Below, piece after piece: positions 1 to 10,643 of a stretch of DNA of 64,000 nucleotides. The position numbers were made by a program, and so were the translations under genes. Each line of letters opens with the position of its first letter. The stretch's first letter is position 1. Under the pieces are notes generated by a model. That model saw only the letters and a program-made list of their open reading frames with translations, did not search any database and had not been told where the DNA came from. The stretch comes from Cycas panzhihuaensis (taxonomy: Eukaryota; Cycadophyta): contig CM041465.1 in the NCBI GenBank assembly GCA_023213395.1, positions 194,129,741-194,193,740 on the forward strand, read 5' to 3'.

Positions 1-1226
1 CTTCAAGAAAGATTTTACATGTAAAAATGGATCCAAATGGCTTGAGTGGCTAGTCAAAATATCCATGTCTAAACTAGGAATCTAATGCATCTTCCAAAAT
101 TGATTTCTTACTCCAGATGAAGAAGTTATATTAAAAAAAGCACACGTACCTTCTTTGTAAAGTTTAAAAAAAAAAAGGTGAAATAGGGGTTAAGCACCTT
201 TCAAGATTGGACTAAAGTTATATGGGAGGCTGACATGACTAGGGGTATGGTGAGAAAAGGGGCTAGTGAATGGTGAACTTGAAATTTAATTTTAATTTAG
301 TTTAATTAAATTAAAACATTAGAAAAAATAAAATATAAAAGATGAGATAGATCCAAAATAAGATTTAGGCAGATTTTAAGATTTTGTGATATGCAAAAAT
401 AAATACATCAAATTTTGGAAATGATTCACATTTTAAAAAAGATAGAAATCAAATTTTTTATCTTAAAATTTAGGGTTTTAAATGAATTAAAGTCTATATT
501 TCAAGTTTCAATGGTGTATTATCTTCATGATTCTTTGTTTGCATTAAATATTTTTTGTATTAAACAACAACATCTATGTGCAAGTAGATCTCCATGGTTA
601 CATCATATCTGTGGTGTGAGATTAAGCTTATGTCTATGTGTAGGTCAAAGATAGAGGGCTATAGCATGATGGTGCTCCTTCATCTCTTAGACATCTAACC
701 TCTTTAAGGAATAAAAGATATTCAACCTCTGCAGAGGAGATTTACCCAATAACTGATGCTAGATAAGCAATAGGAGGAGCAATGAGGCCACAAATCACCC
801 TAACATGAACTTAGGAAGAATGTTAACTAAACACGATTACCTGGTTAAAGAAATAAATAAATAAGTTATAGGGCTATCAACTAGAGATGAGTTGAGAGGC
901 ATGATCTTCATGCACATAAATATAGTCTTAATGCCCTAAGCAAATAAGCAATAAATGGAGTTTGAGATTAAAGAAGTCAATTGTCATACATCAGTGCCCA
1001 GCAGCTTCAAATGTTGCTTACAGAAATGTGTGATGTTTGGTATGTAACCTGTTAACCCTTATTAGCGTGAATACACCTAATTACTGGTTGAGATCTTTTA
1101 TGTGAGTGCTTCAATCTTCATATTCTTATGTAGGGTATGTAACCGTCATTTTCATTTATCGAATAGCCTTTATCTTCAAATGCCATACATACACAAATTG
1201 GCTTCTAAACCCTTCTTTGAAACCAA
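1..1226 (-). mobile_element. 5' untranslated leader of a minus-strand LTR retrotransposon, cut by the window edge
   Basis: This stretch lies just inside a minus-strand primer-binding site (1227-1238), so it reads as the untranslated leader of an element whose coding part would lie left of the window. Around 183-290 it carries a 'ggggttaagc..cc ... gactagggg' pattern that also occurs in the leaders of elements B (near 9181) and C (near 23520), so it probably belongs to the same copia group. I find no protein domain. The 79-codon frame at 415-654 resembles nothing I know and looks like chance. Confidence is moderate, because the assignment rests on the primer site and a short shared pattern. 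Confidence 0.45.
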
Positions 1227-1238
1227 GATCTGATACCA
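1227..1238 (-). other. Primer-binding site (tRNA-iMet type), minus strand
   Basis: The + strand reads gatctgatacca, the reverse complement of TGGTATCAGATC, a near match to the plant initiator-tRNA primer site TGGTATCAGAGC. It directly abuts TGTTAAAG, which looks like the inner LTR border. Confidence 0.6.
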
Positions 1239-1500
1239 TGTTAAAGAGAGGATTATATTTAAACCTGTAAGAAATTAATCATCAAATTTCACCAGTAAAA
1301 CATCATATATATACACAGTATTTAGCAGGTGGAAAACTACTTTAGAGGAAGAAAAATCACCTTTTAATATTGGAGTTTTATTATAATGTTATTAATGGTA
1401 TTTAGTTGTAGGTAAGGATCTCATCCTCTCTCAGATAATACTTCCAACCTTACCCTTATTTCACAAAACTAATGTTAACCTAACCTACCCAAACCTCCCA
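1239..1500 (-). repeat. Probable LTR of the left-edge element (far end not resolved)
   Basis: It starts with TGTTAAAG immediately beside the reverse-complement primer site, which is the expected 5' LTR position for a minus-strand element. I could not find a clear terminus or target duplication at the outer side, so the end coordinate is only approximate. No second copy is visible because the rest of the element lies outside the window. Confidence 0.35.
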
Positions 1501-1533
1501 AATTGGAGGAAAAGATTCTATTAAGAAGATAGA

Positions 1534-1571
1534 GGTTCATTGAAATGGGTGGTTTTCCATTTCAATGAACC
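1534..1571. repeat. Perfect 15-bp hairpin
   Basis: The arms GGTTCATTGAAATGG (1534-1548) and CCATTTCAATGAACC (1557-1571) are exact reverse complements around an 8-nt loop. It lies between the left-edge LTR and the Ty3/gypsy remnant. It could be a relic of a small inverted-repeat element, but no further terminal structure is visible. Confidence 0.8.
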
Positions 1572-1739
1572 ATATAATTAATTAATAATACATTAATATA
1601 AAGTAAACATTATGCATTCTTGGGAAACCCAAGAATTTATGTGCAAGTGCATTAAAATTAGAATACAAGTAAGATCTTTGGGTGATAAATGAAGAAACTA
1701 ATATAGTTTGAGGAGATTCTTCCATAGAAGCATTAAATA

Positions 1740-2976
1740 TTTAAAACCTTAAATCAACCTTTAAAGATGTAAGTGAATAAAGTTTATTTCATGAGGAGTT
1801 TAATGATTGGAAACATTTTTTATGGAGATATTCTCTTAATGGGGACTAAAAGAGTAAGGGCTACCCTCCATTGTAACAATAGGAAAATCAAGAGAAAATC
1901 CTCTAAGTCTATAGAAGAAGTGATTCATAAAAGAGAAAACTTAATTATGAAACACATTGAGAGAGTAAAAAGTAAAGAAAATAATAAAAAGAGAAGAGAA
2001 GGCTCTCTAATAAAATTTCCAAAATATTTACTAGGTATGTGCATTTCTTTTTTAATATAAGGAAATACCTAAAGTATAATTACCTATACTCCATGTAAGC
2101 AAAGACCCTTAAGAGTGAACTACCACTAGAGCAATAGAAGGAATTAAATGAGCTTGTAGACCACTACCAAAGATATGTTCTAAGAGTTACTAAGGACTCC
2201 GTCACCAAGCCAAAACATGGAGCATATCATTGAGTTGGAACTAGGGAGGGTGCCTACTATTATTTTCCCATATCACTACAAGCATAAGTAAAAGACAAAA
2301 ATAAAGAGACCCACATAAGATTTACTGGATTTAGGTGCCATAATACCAACTAAGAGCCCTTACGTAATACTAGTGGATTATATTTAGAATACAATAAAAA
2401 CCCTAGTGGCAGAGAAACTAATAACATAATTTGAAAGAAATTTAGAAGAACTTAAGAAAAACTATGAGATCATAAGGAATCAAATGAAACAATAAACATG
2501 CCAAAAAAGAATTCAAAGATAAGTCAAGAAGGGAGACTAAGTATATATAAAACTATATCTATATAAGCATACCTCCATTAAATAACAAAGTAAATATAAA
2601 CTAGCACTAAGATTTTATGGCCCATACAAAATTTAGAGAAGGGTTGAAGAAGTAGCTTATGCCCTTGATCTGTCAAAAGAAAGTAGGATTCATAATGTCT
2701 TCCATGTATCTAATCTTGAAAAAGGGGTAGGATATCACATAAGCATAATAACTAAACTACCCATGATAAATGAGGACGGGAGGCTCATGATAGAACTTGA
2801 AGTTACTATAGATACTTTCTAGAATAAAATTAAATAATGAAATATTATATAATACTTGATTAAATAGAAAGGAATACCATGACAAGAGGTAACTTGGGAA
2901 AATAAACAATTCATCCTAGATCACCTATCATTACCTATGCTTTGTGAGCAAAGAAAATGTTTTGAGCAAAGGGACT
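1740..2976 (+). pseudogene. Ty3/gypsy pol remnant: pre-RT linker and RT start joined to integrase C-terminus and chromodomain
   Basis: In order on the + strand I read the linker before reverse transcriptase (from about 1770, with 'ELVDHYQ'-like residues near 2140 and 'MEHIIELELGRVPTI' near 2220), the N-terminal edge of RT ('LDLGAIIPTKSPYVILVD', about 2325-2380), then directly the integrase C-terminal region ('LEELKKNYEIIRNQMKQ', about 2445), the 'YGPYKI' block (2620), 'SRIHNVFHVSNLEKG' (2690) and a chromodomain-like tail with 'YLIK' and 'TWENKQFILDHLSLP' (2860-2940). The RT palm, RNase H and integrase core are missing, so this is an internal deletion. This order is that of chromodomain-bearing Ty3/gypsy elements. 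Many TAG/TAA stops and frameshifts make it non-functional. The 95-codon open frame at 1773-2060 is the least interrupted part of the linker, not a separate gene. Confidence 0.8.
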
Positions 2977-3362
2977 TGTTATAACCCAAGGCAATTATGA
3001 GAATTAATAAAATTATTTATTAGAAGTTGGTCTCAAATATTATTAGGGTATAAGCATCTTATTGAAAGTTGGTTTAATTATTAGGAAACTTTTTCTTTTA
3101 AGATGGTTAAATTTAACACCAATAAATAAAGAGCTATGATTTACTTATAAATTATCTTTTTGTAAGCTAATCCATTTGGGTCTTTGTCTATTTAGCTCTT
3201 AAGAGCTTCTATTCAACTTTTCATTTTAGTTTTTTTTGTCTTTATAGAAGTACATCTAATTTAGGATCTCTACAAAATCTTAGAACAAAGGAATAAAATC
3301 ACTACATAAGAAACACTATCCTTATGAGTAATTAAGGAATATTTATGTGTAAGGTCATAATA
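2977..3362 (+). repeat. 3' LTR of the Ty3/gypsy remnant
   Basis: It follows the chromodomain tail and a short purine tract (aaaggga, about 2968-2974). It begins TGTTATAACC and plausibly ends GGTCATAATA, a decayed inverted match to the start. No 5' partner is in the window. The 157 bases after it (3363-3519) are AT-rich and hold nothing I recognise. Confidence 0.5.
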
Positions 3363-3519
3363 TAATAACATATAATAAAATAAGAGTATTTAAAAGAGCA
3401 AATAAAGTATCTTTCATGAGGATTTCTAGGTTCTTTTACCACATTAATTTGTTTTATATATTCTCCTAAAATAAATCCATTATATTTTTTTAAATTATTT
3501 CCTTTATAATAATCAATTA

Positions 3520-3882
3520 TGTTAGGAAAACGCCTAATTTACAAAACATGTGAGCACCTTGAGCCCCTCAATGCCACCTTGATCCCCTCAAATTCACCTC
3601 AGACCACCTAATACCACCAATCAACCACCTACAGTTAACATGGAGCTTCCATAGCCACCTCAAGTATGATATTTTAATTATATGTTTAACATTTTAATAA
3701 TTATTTGAATTTTAACTTAAGTTGGGTTAAGGCACTTTCTTCCTCCCCAAAATATCTATTTATAGGTGGGGAATACCTCCCTAGTGATTTTTAATACTAC
3801 TTCTCTATAATCAGAAATTATACACTCTAAAGATGATGATTCAACACTTGTAATCCTCTCACTCTGCTCCTCGATGCTAACA
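3520..3882 (+). repeat. LTR with perfect TGTTAG...CTAACA ends (element G2)
   Basis: The 363-bp block starts TGTTAGGAAAA and ends GATGCTAACA, giving a 6-bp terminal inverted repeat. A 'tatttataggtgggg' near 3764 could hold a TATA-like signal. A primer site follows two bases later, so it is a 5' LTR. No matching 3' LTR is visible in the window, so the rest of G2 appears to have been lost at the H1 boundary. Confidence 0.7.
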
Positions 3883-3884
3883 TT

Positions 3885-3896
3885 TGGTATCAAAGC
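3885..3896 (+). other. Primer-binding site of G2
   Basis: TGGTATCAAAGC matches the initiator-tRNA primer site with one change and sits two bases after the LTR terminus. The following 3897-4324 is the start of an untranslated leader with no coding similarity. It stops abruptly where a truncated H1 LTR begins. Confidence 0.7.
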
Positions 3897-4324
3897 TAGT
3901 TTGATTAAGTTTATAGCTACATTCTTGGTACGTTCATGATATTTTTGATTTATTAAATATCAACATTATAAAACTATAGAATATAATATAAATATAATAT
4001 AAATTTAGTTTATATATTTTGTATTTTGTTTGGGAAATAAAAATATACTTATTTTTAATTCATTGTTGTAGCATGTACATTGATCACAACTGTATCATAT
4101 GACCATTCATTCCGATCATGCTTGAGTCCTCTAACTTACAATGAAAACTATTTGTGATTTCGTTGCTTTTGTTGAGAGATATTTCTCTATGAGTCATAGC
4201 TAGCTCTTTGTGGACCATTCCATTCTACTTCTCTGTTCTAGCCTATGAGCAACCATTTGGCATGAAATTTGACTAGTGCCTTGCTATCTAAGATATCCAG
4301 TTACCCCTAAATTTCACTGTCAAA

Positions 4325-4520
4325 TTATTTTAATCAATTTAAGCAAGTGTAACCAATGTGATTAATTAATGTTTATGGTGGGTTTTTTTCCTAAAAGGGC
4401 TTCTCACATAAATCCTATATGTTGTGCATTTGTATTTTATGTATATCTTATTTTCTTGTTGTTTATTATAAAATATTCTATAGATATAAACATGTATGTA
4501 TGTATTCATATTCCTTAACA
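4325..4520 (+). repeat. Truncated 5' LTR of H1
   Basis: This is about 196 bp matching the last part of the H1 3' LTR (26290-26484), including the shared 'ctcacataaatcctgtgt/atgt' and the terminal 'ttccttaaca'. The first ~150 bp of the LTR is absent, and the junction abuts the G2 leader. Confidence 0.8.
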
Positions 4521-4533
4521 TGGTATCAAAATC
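4521..4533 (+). other. Primer-binding site of H1
   Basis: TGGTATCAAAATC directly follows the LTR terminus TTAACA. It is a decayed initiator-tRNA site. The leader from 4534 to 5871 has no recognisable coding content and is AT-rich with scattered stops in all frames. Confidence 0.65.
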
Positions 4534-5871
4534 ATAGGGTCCTACATAACTAAAGCTAAAAGTTAGGCAGAGTAGTGAGATCATTGGTTATCAGGTGATG
4601 CCATAAAACTTAAGACGTGTCTTAAGGATACATCTACTCTAACTACTTATAGAAGTAGACACAATCATCAGTGCTGGTTGAGGAGGTAAAATTCACCTAT
4701 TAATAATAAAAAGGCATAGTTGGAGTCAAAACTCAAACATGAAGGCCATATTCATGGCGTGAGTTAGATCGTTAGAGATCATCTAAAGTTGGTTGGTGAT
4801 CTATGGTACTGATTAAAGCTAATAGAGTATATTTTCATGGTGATTTAGTGGTGGTGAAAGCAACCAAAATACCATACAAGTAAGTTGGTATGGTTCTTAT
4901 TAAAGTACCATTAAAATTGACATAAATATAATTATTTACCATTAAAATCATATATATTTCATCTAAAGAGTGAGATTAGAGCCTATGTTCATGGTTTCCT
5001 GCTCTTTATAAATATGTTGGGCAATGTTGTTGGCTATAATAGTATTTGTTGATGTAATTTGGTCAATTTTTGAGTAGTGGGTGACTTTGTGAGTGTAAGG
5101 CCACCTTGTTTGCCATTGTAAGAGTGAATACTAGTTGGGGATGGTTTATATAGATACTTGTCTAGAGTTTTATCATACATTGTACCTTTCTTACTATCCA
5201 TAAGTTAGTTGTAACTTAGATTAATATGTCGGTCAACCTATGTAGGTCTACAGTAGCTGTCTTCTCTATGCTTGACATTTTGACATGGAGATTTAAATTA
5301 ATATTATTTGGATCATTTTTCCTAAGTTTCAAACCTTAGTAAAATATTTTAATAATATGTGGTTGAATTTAATCACATGCATTAAGTCATGGATAGATGG
5401 ATAGAATAGAAAAATCATATTATTTAGAATGTAGGTTTTGGCATATTCCCTTTGTAACATGACTTTATAAAAAGACTTTTGAATAATTATTTTTGATATA
5501 TTTTAATCATAAAAGTGTTATGAAGCCTTATGATGTAAATTGGAGATCATATTCAAGTCATTTAATGTGTGATTCTAGCTTGGAGATCATACACATCGCA
5601 TAGTGTTAAGATTCTCTTATCTTTGGAGCATATTTTAAAGTATACTAAGTCCTTTTTTAGATATTTTAAGTATTTTGAAGATGTTTTTTAAGCTTGTTAG
5701 TGTGGGGATGAATAGTTAGTAAGCTACTCTAAGCATGTATAGTCATTATTCTACATTCCCCAACAAGTGTGCCTAAGATAGAGGTGACCATAATGGTGTA
5801 ATTTTATTTAGAAGATTATAAGTTTATTAGTCTAGTAATATTAACTTATGTGTTAAAGACTATTTCTCAAG

Positions 5872-7166
5872 ATGGAGCCTATGATGCTAAAAGTTATCTT
5901 TAATGACAATAATTTCAATGTATGGAAGGCCAACATGGAGTTAATATTGATGATGAGTCAACTCTAGAGAATTACTAAGGCAAATATGGACGCGATCTTA
6001 CTTGACCATAAAGAGCATGTACAACTTGAGGAGAAGTAATTTATGGCTATAGGATTATTAAAACTATCACTAGCACCAGACCAAAGGGCTTTGGTTCATA
6101 ACCTAGAGTAGCCAAAAAAATCTGGATAAAACTATATGAAACTTTTGAAAAAAAGAAGATGAATAGATATCTAGCACTAATCTTAGAGCTTCTCAATTAT
6201 AGAGTAGAAGATCAGACTAACATCGGTTCCTACTTAAGTAAAATAACTAACTTGAGGAATAAGCTAGAAGAGTTAAGGTCAAATTCAATTGATGATATGC
6301 TCTTATTTACGATAATCATGCCAAAGTTGTTAACTGTTTTTGCCAGTTTTTAGACCATTTATAGTAAGGATAAAGTGATGGAGGTAGAAACATTTGATGG
6401 AATTAAGAATCTTATTCTAGCTAAGGATGCCAAGTTAAAACATCATAGAATGCTTAGAGGTTCTAAATCAAGTCAAGCCTTAGCCATGAAAATGCAAAGG
6501 AGAGAGGCCATTCAAGAGGAGAAGTTCACACATAGGTTTGAGGAAAATTCTTGGGAGAAGAAGAAATTCAATGGTAAATATAACTATTACAAAAAGGAAG
6601 GCCATAGAGAAAAGAACTATTATTTCAAAATATGAGACAAATATAAAGTTATCTAAGATGAAAAAGGGAAGAGTATTACAACATGCTATATTAAAATATC
6701 AACCTTGTCAGGTGAATCAAACTAGAGAGAATACTAGATTTTGGACTTTGGAGTGCAAAACATGTCTCCTTCCAAAAGCATAACTTTGATACATGGAGTG
6801 AAAATCATGGTGGTGTAGAGATCATCCTTAGAGATACTTATGTGTCGCTAGTGAAAGGTGTTGGTAAAGTTTCCTTAGTAAGTGGTAAGTTTAAAAGGGT
6901 CTATTATGTACCTAAGGTACAATTGAATTTACTTTTGATTCAAGAAATTTGTAAACAAGGAATAAGGATGGAGTTGTATCATGATAGAGGACTAATTATG
7001 TATTCGAAGTAGAATTTCTCTATCATTACTTCTGGGAAGGTTAGAGATAATTTTTTGGTGTTTGAAACGTTTTAATCTCATAAGAAGTCTTATGCCTTTA
7101 TTACTAATGTGGATGATGTGAGTAAATTGTGGCATGATCACCTAGGTCATCTTAATTATATGAGCA
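5872..7166 (+). pseudogene. H1 gag, protease and GAG-pre-integrase (broken)
   Basis: The gag start is placed at ATG 5872 (MEPMMLKV...), followed by 'NFNVWKANMEL', the usual start of copia Gag. A frameshift in a poly-A run near 6114 moves the frame to 6159-6353, which keeps Gag helices ('LLNYRVEDQTNIGSYLSKI'). The zinc knuckle at about 6583-6626 reads YNYYKKEGHREKNY: the conserved cysteines have become tyrosines (TGT/C to TAT). The protease motif near 6740 is 'LDFGVQNMSPSKS' in place of LDSGA, so the catalytic context is damaged. The pre-integrase LWH..LGH block lies at 7125-7160. Element B interrupts just after it, and integrase continues at 10644. Confidence 0.8.
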
Positions 7167-7437
7167 TGAGAGAATAAAAACAAAGTGGACTAGGAAAAAG
7201 TATTAAATCCATAGTGAAGATCATTAACAAATTTATATTTAAAGGTGGTGTTAATAAATACAGGGAACTTTGCCCTTGAAATATATAGTTTAGGAGGTAG
7301 GTAAGAGCCTACCTCAACTGACATAATTTAAAATAATATAAATAAAATATAAATAAAATAAACTTACCTTTGCTATAGTCATCTTTCATGCTCTCAATGC
7401 ACACTTTAATATAGGGTAATAAATATTAAACCTAATA
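7167..7437 (-). repeat. 3' LTR of B
   Basis: It starts TGAGAGAATAAAAAC and ends CCTAATA on the + strand, aligning along its length to 10363-10638. The outer C of the expected terminal ...CAACA has apparently mutated in both copies. Confidence 0.85.
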
Positions 7438-8145
7438 TTCTCCCTCATAATGTTCATTGCATATAATGCCAATCTTCTCTTTGAATTTATGGAACTTGAA
7501 CTTTAGAAAAAACTTTAGGAAAGAGATCTGTTGCTTATTCTTTTGCTTTGCAGTAGACCAATTTCATGTCACCATCCCTTATTGATGTATTAACCTCTTC
7601 AAAAATATAAGGCTAATGTGGTTTCCAAACTTGTCTTAGTACGATAAAGTTGGCTTCATTTAAATAAGTAGGTCTTACTTCATTAGGATCTTTATCTTCT
7701 TCATCTTTTACCTTGGAGTAATCATTAACTTTGTTGGAGTCATCAATGTTACATACAATATTATTAAATATAATATTGGGATTCTACTCTAATATCTGTC
7801 CCACAAATAATACATCATCAATATATTTAGTTTCTTCTAATTTTGTAGTGGCTCCCCTACAAACCAACTCTAAAATGTTATATGCATTCTTTGATGTGGT
7901 TATCTCACTTATGCTAGAGAATGTATGGTTATCTAATGTCTAAAATATTAAAGCCAATGCTTCATTGTCTTTTTTCACATTTTTTTTTAAAGTTTTGTTC
8001 ATCTTTATTGTAACCATCATTCATAAATTTTTAAAGATTATTAGCAATAAAATATAATTTCATTAAGTTTCTCTTAAAAAATAGTTCCATCAAATACAAG
8101 TATACTTATATCACCAAGATTTATTGCCATTATAAATACTTTAAT
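7438..8145 (-). pseudogene. B coding remnant: short gag fused to RNase H tail
   Basis: Read on the minus strand from about 8140, there is a copia Gag start ('ILVFDGTIFKRN', 'FIANNL') followed by 'HISEITTSKNAYNIL' and 'CRGATTKLEETKYI', as in gag of the element C type. Downstream, toward 7450, the frame ends in 'GDMKLVYCKAKE' and 'TDLFPKVFSKVQ', which matches the copia RNase H C-terminus (consensus ..YC..EEQ.ADIFTK...). Protease, integrase and RT are absent. Stops interrupt both parts, and copies made from this element would need proteins supplied by another. The 70-codon + strand frame 7731-7943 is the antisense shadow of this gag. Confidence 0.65.
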
Positions 8146-10348
8146 ACATAATCCAAAGAAAAAGATGTGGTCTTATTAATCAAGTAAGAATCCTTTTAAC
8201 ATCAACTAAAAATATAACTTGATAATAAAATGAAGGATATGTCTCTTTAAATGAAAACAATAAAAAAGTAATGCACCTTTTTAAATGAAAATATATATGA
8301 CACAAGTAAGCTTTCAAAAGTGAGTTAAAAAAGCTCTAAAATATTATGCAATGAAAAAGAAATAAAATAGTCTTTCAATGAGTTTATAAACATGCAATAG
8401 GATACGCTCTAAATGAACTTTTAGATGTAATAAAGGAACCTTAATTGATCTTTAGAATAAAATCTAATAAAGAGACAAAATGATCAAAACATGATAAGCA
8501 AAGTGAGCCTAGTATTTACTTCAACATAAAGGTAAATAAGCTAAAAATGAATTTAAAAATGAATGAGCAACAAATGCACTTTATATGAGCCATTTTTAAT
8601 GTGCAAAAAGATGTAAAATATGTTCTAAGTATAGCCTTTAAATATGCACTTTAAAATATGCCTTAAAATGAAGCAAGTTGACTCTTAAATGGATAAAATA
8701 AGCTTGGTATGAGCTTTAAAATAGAGCAGATGAGCTATGAAATGAAATAATAGCTTTAAAATAAAGTTATTGAGGGTTTAGAAAGTACTAGTCTATGAGA
8801 TTATCATCCAAAGATCTTCTTCTCCTTCAAGAGGCTAGATTTGACTAAAAATTACAAGAAATCATATGTGAACCTCTAAAAATCAAGTGAAAATAGTCAA
8901 ATATGGATTAGTATCTCAATGACATGTAAATATGCTTGAATAAAATAATAAAATAGCTTGAAATATTAAAAAATGTTTAAACTAAGGTCAAATAGAAGGG
9001 ATAATTTTAGTAGCCTTAAACTTCTATAAGATAACTTTAAAACATAATAAAAGAAGTTTTAATAATAGATCATTAAATTATCTTTCCAATGAATCTAATC
9101 ATTTGAAAATTTGACTTCTAGATCAAAAGTTATGGCCAAAATAGTGAAAAGACCTCCTTATAGAAAAAAACTAAGTAGACAGGGGTTAAGCCCATTTGAA
9201 CCATAGCCCCTAGTCACCTGGAGGGCTCAAACGACTAGCCACTAGCCTACGAAGGGGGTTAGTAGGCTCCAAATTTTATGAAAAGTAGCTTATTCTTTTA
9301 AAAACTAAAATAATTAAAAATAATTTATAAAATTTCAAATCCAAGCCCTAGAACATGATTATATGGGGGCTAATGAGAATATGGTTGGGGGCTAAAGGGC
9401 CATAACTTGAAAAAATATCAAAAATAATTAAATTTAATTCAACTTTATTAAACTTTATAAAATAACATAAATTAAAAATTAATAAAAACATGTTTGACTT
9501 GTAGATTTTTGCACACACAGAGGTAACTTCATGGAGCTTATTCTACTCATAGATATTACAGATCACTATTAAATTTCAAGGAAGGTTAGATCTATTATTT
9601 GGCTCAATGTTTATCAATTTTCATTAAAAACAGAGGCTCACAATCTAAGAATGAAGGTGTAGAAGCCAAATAGGCTGATAAAAGAAAATAAAGGTTGAAT
9701 GATCGATTTAATTGATCAAATGGTTCACTGAAGAATCCTAAAAATCATATTATCTCGAGTGTAGGGTATGGGCACCATGATTTATAAAATAATTTAAGAG
9801 AAAAATAATAAAAATTAAATTAAATAAGAGAAAATATGGATGTGCAATGGGATTTTCACAAATCTATGGAATGACTTGACTTCTGGGAGAGATTTCCCTT
9901 CAACTAATTGACATAATTACTTTCCATCTTCTCTATTGTAAAGTAGACTCAAAGAAGAATGTAACAAGCAGTCATATACAACAGTTTCAATCATTTGTTG
10001 ATGTGCATTAATCCATTAAAGTCCGGATAAGCTAACTCAACTTGAAACTTAAGAAAAATGTCAAGAAAAATAAAAAATTCTTTTAAAATTTTAATAGACC
10101 TGCTCCAAATCATGCTTGCACTGAATATGATCAAGATCTTTGCAAAAAAAATGTCAGTTTGTAGATCATGGGAGAAGCCAGTAACTTTGTATGGAGAACA
10201 AAGATATGCCAATTTAGAAAAAAATATAGAGCAATATAGTTTAATAAAATTAAATATAAAAAACTATATAAATAATATTATTTTATCAAATAATATTGAT
10301 ACTTATTCACATAGATAAAAATTATCAGTGAAAAATGTTCCCTAAATA
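8146..10348 (-). other. Long untranslated leader of B
   Basis: About 2.2 kb of A-rich (+ strand) sequence lies between gag and the primer site. It contains no protein domain. A short block near 9070-9140 (ttatctttccaatgaat..., gaaaatttgacttct) recurs in the leader of element C near 22865 and 23210, and the 'ggggttaagccc...cccctagtcacc' block at 9181-9240 has partners near 23520 and near 183. Small open frames here overlap each other on both strands and are not convincing genes. Confidence 0.6.
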
Positions 10349-10360
10349 GCTCTGATACCA
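10349..10360 (-). other. Primer-binding site of B
   Basis: The + strand gctctgatacca is the exact reverse complement of TGGTATCAGAGC, two bases from the inner LTR border at 10363. Confidence 0.85.
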
Positions 10361-10362
10361 AA

Positions 10363-10638
10363 TGAGAGAATAAAAACAAAGTAAAGTAGGAAAAAGTATT
10401 CAATCCATAGTAAAGATCATTAACAAATTTACATTTGAGGGTGGTATGGATAAATACCAAGGACTTTGCCCTTGAAATATATAGTTTGGGAGGTGAGTGA
10501 GAGCTTGCCTTAACTGACATAATTTAAAATAATAAAATAATAAAAAAACATAAATAAAATAAACTTACCTTGGATATGGTCAGCTCGCATGCTCCCAATG
10601 CACACTTTAATATAGGATAATGAACATTAAACCTAATA
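10363..10638 (-). repeat. 5' LTR of B
   Basis: It starts TGAGAGAATAAAAAC, ends CCTAATA and aligns to 7167-7437 with scattered, mostly transition, differences and small indels. The flanking GAGTA is the partner of GAGCA at the left end. Confidence 0.85.
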
Positions 10639-10643
10639 GAGTA

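Larger units (their letters stand above)
7167..10638 (-). mobile_element. B: internally deleted copia element inserted in H1
   Basis: B has two LTRs (7167-7437 and 10363-10638), a minus-strand primer site at 10349-10360, and a purine tract (plus strand ctccctc, 7440-7446) next to the left LTR. The flanks are GAGCA (7162-7166) and GAGTA (10639-10643): a 5-bp target duplication with one C-to-T change. Its 3.47 kb holds only gag and the end of RNase H plus a long leader, so it is a non-autonomous deletion derivative. LTR sequence around 'gtcagct/atctttcatgctc' and the leader resemble element C, pointing to the same lineage. Confidence 0.88.

Noticed and set aside
10058-10520. Overlapping frames on both strands
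   Set aside because: They span the leader, primer site and LTR of B, so they cannot be one gene.
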